From NCBI GenBank assembly GCA_019661855.1, contig JAIFWM010000010.1:1-14402 (forward strand): 14,402 nucleotides of DNA. The letters are read 5' to 3'. The stretch comes from Candidatus Parcubacteria bacterium (GTDB lineage: Bacteria > Patescibacteriota > Minisyncoccia > Phycocordibacterales > SBAW01). The translations under genes were made by a program, and so were the position numbers. The notes beneath the pieces are model-generated. The model saw only the letters and a program-made list of their open reading frames with translations. It was not told the origin of the DNA and made no database searches. Shown piece after piece: positions 12,411-14,402 of the stretch (its first letter is position 1; each line of letters begins with the position of its first letter).

Positions 12411-13574
12411 TTAGCGTACCTGGGCTTGGTAGACTTGTTTAGTAGCTTCCTCAAGCTTCTTGTGGAGTTGGTCCACCTCTTCGTTAGTTAGGGTCTTGTT
12501 GAGTGAGCGGTAGGTAATGCGGTAGGTGTAGCTTATTTTGTCGGCACCAAATTTCTCGGCGTTTTCGTATTTGTCTAAAAGTTGCACCTCCTCAGCCATA
12601 TCTTCGCCAACAGTCTCGCGAATAAGATCAAAGTAGTCGTTGGGTTGAAAGGTATTGGCGACAATAAAAGAAATGTCGCGCACCACTGCAGGATATTTGC
12701 TTACTTCTTTATATTTAGTTCCTAACTTTAGTTGTGCAGTGACGCGTGGGTCAGTAGACCACAGCAAGCGAATATCCGGGAGCTCCATACCGATGATAGC
12801 CAAACGTTCAAGACCAAAGCCGAACGCCCATCCGTTGTATCCCTCAACACCCATGTTTTTGAGCACTGCCTTTTTGGGCATGCCGCCGCCCATAATCTCG
12901 ATCCATCGCTCGCCCACCTTAACTTCGATCTGCAATGAAGGGTCAGTGTAGGGGAAGGTGTCGTCCAAAAAACGATATTCAACTCCTTTACCAAACAAAC
13001 CTTCAACTACTTCGGTCAAAACTTTCTTGAGTTCTTGAAGTGGCATGATGCCTTTAGAATCTGGTTGGAGAAACCATCCGCCGAACTGGTGAAATACGTT
13101 CATGTGGCGATTGTCTATTTCGTCTTTGCGAAATACTTTGCCATAACAAACCGTTCCTACTGACTCGCCTTTTGCGATTCGCTCTTTAACTTCGGGGAGT
13201 TGCAAATAGTAGTACCACATCACGGTGTCGTGAGTGCGCAAAATGTTTTTGTCGTCTACGTAGTAGGTGTCCGATTTACTGCGCGCAGGATGATCGGCTG
13301 CAAAATTAAACAGATCAAACGAAATGTCTGCCGGCACTATCTCGGGGATGATGATATTGTCGAGCGTGCTTAAAGTTGGAGTCTTGCGTGCTCGCTCAAC
13401 TAACTCAAAAAGTGGAGAGGTTGAGGTGCGCGAAAGATCGGGCATCGAAAGGTAGCGCTTCATGCGCAAGGCGTCGGTGTCTGTGCGAGCCTCAAGTGAG
13501 GCAAGAAGTCGCTTTTCCTCGTCCGTATTAATACGGTATTCCATAGTTTTGCAGCTTATCACTTTATGAACCAT
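12411..13574 (-). CDS. pheS: Phenylalanyl-tRNA synthetase, single-chain type with anticodon-binding domain
   Basis: This enzyme should charge tRNA-Phe. The class II catalytic domain is clear: HPARSKSDTYYV (95-106), motif 2 around FRKDEIDNRHMNVFHQ (148-163), then YRFLDDTFPYTDPSLQIEV (200-218) and motif 3 GWAFGFGLERLAI (248-260) with PDIRLLW (266-272). Residues 292-387 form a ferredoxin-fold anticodon-binding (FDX-ACB) domain: KYPAVVRDISFIV, then LLDKYENAEKF and YTYRITYRSLNKTLTNEEV. In bacteria this domain normally ends PheT, not PheS. Catalytic domain plus FDX-ACB in one chain is the mitochondrial layout, and these blocks resemble, from memory, human FARS2. No pheT lies downstream. The ATG at 13574 is three bases after a terminator T-run; Met11 (13544, giving MEYRINTDEEK, 377 aa) is an equally good start. 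Confidence 0.93.
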   Translation of the reverse strand: MVHKVISCKTMEYRINTDEEKRLLASLEARTDTDALRMKRYLSMPDLSRTSTSPLFELVERARKTPTLSTLDNIIIPEIVPADISFDLFNFAADHPARSKSDTYYVDDKNILRTHDTVMWYYYLQLPEVKERIAKGESVGTVCYGKVFRKDEIDNRHMNVFHQFGGWFLQPDSKGIMPLQELKKVLTEVVEGLFGKGVEYRFLDDTFPYTDPSLQIEVKVGERWIEIMGGGMPKKAVLKNMGVEGYNGWAFGFGLERLAIIGMELPDIRLLWSTDPRVTAQLKLGTKYKEVSKYPAVVRDISFIVANTFQPNDYFDLIRETVGEDMAEEVQLLDKYENAEKFGADKISYTYRITYRSLNKTLTNEEVDQLHKKLEEATKQVYQAQVR

Positions 13575-13604
13575 TAAAAAAGCCCGGCGGAAGCGTCCGC
13601 CGGG
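13575..13604 (-). terminator. Strong intrinsic terminator of the 191-aa gene
   Basis: A perfect 9-bp GC-rich stem (CCCGGCGGA with TCCGCCGGG, 13583-13604) with a 4-base loop is followed on the minus strand by C and six T residues. It lies 19 bases after the stop of the exported ClpP-like protein. It also ends immediately before the longest possible pheS start, so pheS needs its own promoter, read-through or attenuation. Confidence 0.92.
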
Positions 13605-13623
13605 TCTCGTGTCATTTTAAGTA

Positions 13624-14199
13624 TTAGCGAGCAGCTGCGATCGTTGATCTTAGTTTGCACGCATGCCAAATATGCTTTGCATTTCTGGCATACACTTTTG
13701 TGACTCCTTCTTCGGGGAAGCCTCCATACGCTAATACCATAGCGTGAACATCAGGGCTATGTCTTGTCTCGGCAAATTCACCAGTAGACCATCGCCATTT
13801 GTGAAAGAGGAAAACCGTTCTTGGCATCATGCACACTTTGTCGCGTGCTAGGTCCGCGAACACCGCACATGCTGAAGCGCAGATCCCAAGAATGCGAAAT
13901 CGCTTGTTGCTTAAATGTGCCGCATAACCCGCTAGAGCATATAAGGCTACAGAGCCTCCCAGGTTTTCTTTAATATCGCAAATGTTCTCGCTTTCTTTGC
14001 AGTCAAACAAAATCTCTGCAAAATACTGTCCCTTTACGAGCTTTTTGTTATCTGTCCCGTTTACGGGCAAATACTGGTAACCTAGAACGAAGAATGTTTC
14101 TTCGATATAGTCTTGAAGAGTTTCGATGTCTGTCTCTTCTTGTGCAACTGCACCGTTCGCGAGGGTGATGCAAAATATCAGCGATAGCAAGATGCGCAT
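13624..14199 (-). CDS. Exported ClpP/crotonase-fold-like protein, unknown function
   Basis: This 191-aa protein has a clear signal peptide (hydrophobic core at 3-14, AVA before the likely cleavage point at residue 19). The central part RFRILGICASACAVFADLARDKVCMMPRTVFLFHKW (given by key residues: Ser109 within CASAC, His133 within FHKW) resembles periplasmic proteins of the ClpP/crotonase fold, in which the Ser of S-A-C and the His of F-H-x act together. I know this pattern mainly from proteobacterial proteins of unknown function. Six other cysteines (67, 74, 107, 111, 123, 181) could form disulfides outside the cell. It has a strong GGGAGG Shine-Dalgarno site 5 bases before the ATG and its own strong terminator, unlike the core genes here. 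That may indicate acquisition. Catalysis is not proven. Confidence 0.7.
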   Translation of the reverse strand: MRILLSLIFCITLANGAVAQEETDIETLQDYIEETFFVLGYQYLPVNGTDNKKLVKGQYFAEILFDCKESENICDIKENLGGSVALYALAGYAAHLSNKRFRILGICASACAVFADLARDKVCMMPRTVFLFHKWRWSTGEFAETRHSPDVHAMVLAYGGFPEEGVTKVYARNAKHIWHACKLRSTIAAAR

Positions 14200-14282
14200 G
14201 GCACCCTCCCTTTTTGCGTTTCGTTACAACTTCTACTAATAAGCGTATCATCCAATTTTGAACGATCTAAAGTTATGAATAT

Positions 14283-14307
14283 GGCCTTCTCCCAGGGGGA
14301 GAAGGCC
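14283..14307 (-). terminator. Hairpin, probable terminator of the gene at the right edge
   Basis: A perfect 11-bp stem (GGCCTTCTCCC with its complement) surrounds a 3-base loop. On the minus strand it is followed by ATATTCATAACTTTAG, which is AT-rich but not a true T-run. It lies 15 bases after the stop of the partial ORF at 14323 and upstream of the 191-aa gene. The stem strength supports a transcript end. Confidence 0.6.
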
Positions 14308-14322
14308 AGCGCCGCAGTTCAG

Positions 14323-14402
14323 TTAGCGGCAGGTTCGATACATGTCAGTGAGTTGTTTACCTTGAAGGTAAATCATGTTGCGTCCGAGTCCACCCCTTCG
14401 GT
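14323..14402 (-). CDS. C-terminal end of an unidentified gene (cut by window end)
   Basis: On the minus strand one frame is open from the window edge to TAA (14323-14325), giving 25 residues: RRGGLGRNMIYLQGKQLTD followed by MYRTCR. The fragment is too short to identify, and an open frame this short can occur by chance. The hairpin 15 bases downstream makes a gene end here plausible. GCCGC (14326-14330 on the minus strand) and GCGGC (14311-14315) flank the stop and could pair, faintly recalling the GC-rich element after the small membrane-protein genes. Confidence 0.4.
   Translation of the reverse strand, partial: RRGGLGRNMIYLQGKQLTDMYRTCR

Noticed and set aside
1..14402. Use of a recoded UGA (Gly) as in Gracilibacteria
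   Set aside because: Several genes end at TGA exactly where the family should end (transglycosylase, prfA, 75-aa gene), and no conserved gene has an internal TGA.

Overview
The window looks like a piece of a small-genome bacterium of the candidate phyla radiation (Patescibacteria, probably the Parcubacteria branch). This is inferred from several traits together, not from a marker-gene search. The translation factors are trimmed: EF-Ts is 151 aa and RF1 is 290 aa. Transketolase is split into two chains. The class II aldolase and PfkB kinase are of a type I associate with that group, genes are tightly packed, and many core genes have almost no 5' untranslated leader. TGA is used as a stop (for example at the transglycosylase and prfA genes), so the UGA=Gly code of Gracilibacteria and Absconditabacteria does not apply.

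Region 1 (1-3943) is central carbon and nucleotide metabolism. It holds the end of the transketolase N-terminal chain, the complete C-terminal chain overlapping it, and a 61-aa membrane ORF. Running the other way are guanylate kinase and a PfkB-family sugar kinase, the kinase divergent from a class II aldolase. The two outward -10 boxes of kinase and aldolase overlap. Together these genes suggest a PfkB-plus-aldolase-plus-transketolase carbon route.

Region 2 (3945-6060) is the most unusual part. Three minus-strand genes for two-helix membrane proteins (100, 75 and 80 aa) surround rplY. The 75- and 80-aa genes have good sigma70-type promoters, and all three have Shine-Dalgarno sites. All three share a sequence starting right at the stop codon, and the 75- and 80-aa genes share a whole terminator although their proteins do not look related. 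A perfect 23-bp palindrome occurs four times here, two copies lying just upstream of the -35 boxes of the 75- and 80-aa genes. I read this as a set of self-contained cassettes.

Region 3 (6063-10295) is an exported coiled-coil lytic transglycosylase followed by translation genes: bL31 (rpmE), RF1 (prfA), S2 (rpsB), EF-Ts (tsf), and an unknown membrane protein.

Region 4 (10302-13574, minus strand) holds tRNA-Thr(UGU), a membrane-anchored thioredoxin-like protein translationally overlapped with a processive family-2 glycosyltransferase, and a phenylalanyl-tRNA synthetase. The synthetase carries at its own C-terminus the anticodon-binding domain normally found on PheT, so it resembles the single-chain mitochondrial enzyme.

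Region 5 (13576-14402, minus strand) holds an exported ClpP-fold-like protein with its own strong ribosome-binding site and terminator, then the probable tail of another gene. No intergenic stretch exceeds 300 bases. I saw no rRNA, CRISPR array, transposase or integrase.
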